A stretch of DNA of 7,563 nucleotides from Candidatus Cloacimonadota bacterium (GTDB taxonomy: Bacteria > Cloacimonadota > Cloacimonadia > Cloacimonadales > TCS61), in contig DAOUTP010000082.1 of assembly GCA_030626645.1 (NCBI GenBank), forward strand, positions 1-7,563, written 5' to 3'. Below are positions 6,181 through 7,563 of this stretch, in pieces (the first letter of the stretch is position 1; each line of letters opens with the position of its first letter). A program made the position numbers and the translations under genes. Below the pieces are notes generated by a model that ran no database searches, was not told the DNA's origin, and was given only the letters and a program-made list of their open reading frames with translations.

Positions 6181-6211
6181 TTGACTCTTGAATTTATAAA
6201 TAATTTTTAAT
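6181..6211 (+). promoter_or_regulatory. Candidate promoter of the UbiA-like gene
   Basis: TTGACT (6181-6186) and TTTAAT (6206-6211) each match the sigma-70 hexamers at five of six positions, but the 19-bp spacer is long. Transcription would start about 30-35 bases before the ATG at 6253. The region is so AT-rich that chance matches are easy. Confidence 0.3.
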
Positions 6212-6240
6212 GTAAAAGAAAATATTAAAAAATAATAGTG

Positions 6241-6245
6241 GGAGG
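6241..6245 (+). promoter_or_regulatory. Ribosome binding site fixing the UbiA-like start
   Basis: GGAGG at 6241-6245 lies seven bases before ATG-6253. The longer frame opening at GTG-6238 would place this site inside the coding region, so the ATG is preferred. Confidence 0.8.
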
Positions 6246-6252
6246 AAGAAAC

Positions 6253-7149
6253 ATGACTAAAGCAAAATGCGACAATCATAAAAGTGATCCTGGATTTCTA
6301 CACTTTGCCGGATTCCGTTACTGGACTGCTTCTTTGCTTCCAGTACTTGTTGGCACTACACTTCCATTCTGGCTTCGTCCACCAGAATTTTCGTTCAGAT
6401 GGTTTGGTGCATTTGAATTTCTTCTCGCAGCTGTTTTGATTCATACCGGTTTTTCATTTTTACAAGCATGGTTTCAAGATCGGGCAACTAACAAATGGAC
6501 AAAATCCCGTCTTTTAACATATGCGATAATGAGCATCGTTTTAGCGTGCATTATAGGATTGCACATAAACAGCGGTCTTCACCTAAATAAATTTGTTTAT
6601 GAAAACATTTTCATTGTTTTTGGAATCTCAGTGATTTTTGTTGGTGTTTTTTATGTTGTACCGAAATTTAACTTCTGTGGTGAGATCATCATCGCTTATA
6701 GCTTTGGTTTACTGCCTGTTCTTGGAGCTTACATAATTCAAACCGGCGATATTACAAGAACAGTGTATGTAGCCTCGATACCGCTAGTAATTGCTACAGG
6801 CTTGTGGGTCTGGATAGAAAAACTAATTAGCAGAGAAGATGATGAAAAGAAGGGGCAAAAGACGATGATTATGCTCTTTGATCGGCGCTTCTCAGGACGC
6901 TATGTTGTTCTTGCACTCTCGATTCTATTATTCGTGACAATACTTCTGGCTGTACTCTCAGCATCGTTAACACCTTTAGCTCTCATCGCATTACTTTCAA
7001 TCGGACTCGGGTGGAAAATTGTGGTGAAATCCTGGAATGAATACTCAAACTCGAAAAAGATATTAGAGGTACGTAAAAATGCATTTATATTGCATCTCAT
7101 TACAGGCATTATCATTGCCATAACACCTCTGGTAACACTTTTCATGTAG
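6253..7149 (+). CDS. UbiA/MenA-like membrane protein with degenerate active site
   Basis: A 298-aa integral membrane protein with about eight or nine hydrophobic segments (roughly 22-41, 51-71, 88-106, 117-137, 143-163, 170-190, 217-237, 241-258, 278-298). Family signs are RYWTASLLPVLVG at 22-34 and YVVPKFNFCGE (134-144), which resembles the MenA-type stretch before the conserved GE. FGLLPVLGAYIIQTG (151-165) and a soluble loop ending DEKKGQKT (197-204) also fit. UbiA enzymes join an isoprenoid diphosphate to an aromatic or other acceptor using two aspartate-rich motifs that hold magnesium. Here the first motif position reads QAWFQDRATNK (71-81), with only D76, and the second reads SREDDEKKGQK (193-203), keeping D196/D197 but with S193 where the first aspartate is expected. 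Catalysis is therefore doubtful. The start follows GGAGG. rluA begins 67 bp downstream on the same strand. Superfamily membership is likely, not certain; substrate is unknown. Confidence 0.72.
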   Translation: MTKAKCDNHKSDPGFLHFAGFRYWTASLLPVLVGTTLPFWLRPPEFSFRWFGAFEFLLAAVLIHTGFSFLQAWFQDRATNKWTKSRLLTYAIMSIVLACIIGLHINSGLHLNKFVYENIFIVFGISVIFVGVFYVVPKFNFCGEIIIAYSFGLLPVLGAYIIQTGDITRTVYVASIPLVIATGLWVWIEKLISREDDEKKGQKTMIMLFDRRFSGRYVVLALSILLFVTILLAVLSASLTPLALIALLSIGLGWKIVVKSWNEYSNSKKILEVRKNAFILHLITGIIIAITPLVTLFM

Positions 7150-7154
7150 CACTA

Positions 7155-7184
7155 TGTACATTTTTAAGGAATATCTTTTGTACA
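7155..7184. repeat. Pair of TGTACA palindromes between UbiA-like gene and rluA
   Basis: TGTACA occurs at 7155-7160 and 7179-7184, 18 bases apart, in the 67-bp gap. Each is self-palindromic, and together they could close a 6-bp stem with an 18-nt AT-rich loop. No T-run follows, so a terminator is not supported and read-through into rluA remains possible. Confidence 0.35.
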
Positions 7185-7216
7185 ATAAGATAAATGTGAA
7201 TTAAGGAATAAATATT

Positions 7217-7563
7217 ATGCAGGAAAGTATTAAACAATTTAAAAGACCACCCAAAAGATATCAACCGAAAGGACTCACTATTCTCTATGAAGATCGTGAT
7301 ATAATCGTTGTGGATAAGGTGAACGGTCTTTTAACAGTGAGTAGTGAAAAGGTGAGAGATAAAACAGCATATTATCTCTTGAATGAATACGTGCGTAAAG
7401 GGAATCAGAAATCGAGACGACGAGTATATATCGGTCATCGGCTTGATAGAGATACTTGCGGTGTTATTGTGTTTGCCAAGCATGAGAGAGCCAAACGGTT
7501 TCTACAGGAAGAGTGGCAGGGCTTTGAAAAAAAGTATTATGCCCTGGTACATGGAACGATGCC
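7217..7563 (+). CDS. RluA-family pseudouridine synthase, 5' part only
   Basis: Converts uridine to pseudouridine in ribosomal or transfer RNA. The visible 115 residues run to the window edge and are still open, so roughly the second half of the catalytic domain is missing. After a short basic N-terminus (about 1-18), the domain starts with LTILYEDRDIIVVDKVNGLL, the usual opening of RluA-family domains. It then has the catalytic motif HRLDRDTCG at 74-82, with D77 the expected catalytic aspartate; the common form is HRLDRDTSG, so C81 replaces Ser. The stretch VIVFAKHERAKRFLQEEWQ and KKYYALVHG follows the family pattern. There is no S4 RNA-binding domain before it. The start is ATG-7217 with AAGGAA (7203-7208) eight bases upstream. 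Which RNA position is modified cannot be told. Confidence 0.9.
   Translation, partial: MQESIKQFKRPPKRYQPKGLTILYEDRDIIVVDKVNGLLTVSSEKVRDKTAYYLLNEYVRKGNQKSRRRVYIGHRLDRDTCGVIVFAKHERAKRFLQEEWQGFEKKYYALVHGTM

Noticed and set aside
6187..6204. ArgR box for argF
   Set aside because: TGAAT is present but the matching ATTCA half is not; the segment is simply an AT-rich palindrome.

Overview
The window carries six protein-coding genes on AT-rich DNA: five complete genes plus one cut by the right edge. I see no rRNA, tRNA, CRISPR array, insertion sequence or phage gene. Gene order from left to right is: an Uup-like ABC-F ATPase (minus); a stand-alone acyl-ACP/acyl-CoA ligase resembling the C-terminal half of Aas (plus); a PAP2-family phosphatase and ornithine carbamoyltransferase (both minus, the carbamoyltransferase transcribed first); a UbiA/MenA-like membrane protein with an eroded active site (plus); and the start of an RluA-family pseudouridine synthase (plus). 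The low GC, strong AGGAG-type ribosome sites and many short palindromic or tandem repeats between genes suggest a Gram-negative-type anaerobe. Cloacimonadota or a neighbouring candidate phylum is my best guess, but this is weak inference from style and rests on no marker gene.

Layout. Positions 1-53 hold a perfect 10-bp hairpin just beyond the ABC-F stop. The ABC-F gene and the ligase gene are divergent and share a 260-270 bp control region, with a TTGACA box and a 22-bp imperfect palindrome on the ligase side. After the ligase come a heptanucleotide tandem repeat that contains its stop codon, a clear two-tier intrinsic terminator, and about 410 bp of non-coding DNA packed with small repeats (a palindrome, degenerate direct repeats, two hairpins with compensatory base changes). 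The argF-PAP2 pair runs towards this block. argF and the UbiA-like gene are divergent, separated by about 170 bp with a perfect 7-bp inverted repeat abutting a TTGACT box. The UbiA-like gene and rluA follow one another 67 bp apart.

Functional reading. The genes look like ordinary chromosome: translation and ribosome upkeep (ABC-F, RluA), lipid and envelope metabolism (acyl ligase, PAP2 phosphatase, UbiA-like protein) and arginine metabolism (argF). I find no coherent new multi-gene system. The unusual content is mostly non-coding. Three gene 3' ends run into or touch repeat sequence, two of them share sequence modules, and one pair of hairpins shows covariation. On the protein side, the oddest item is the UbiA-like protein, in which most of the expected metal-binding aspartates are absent.
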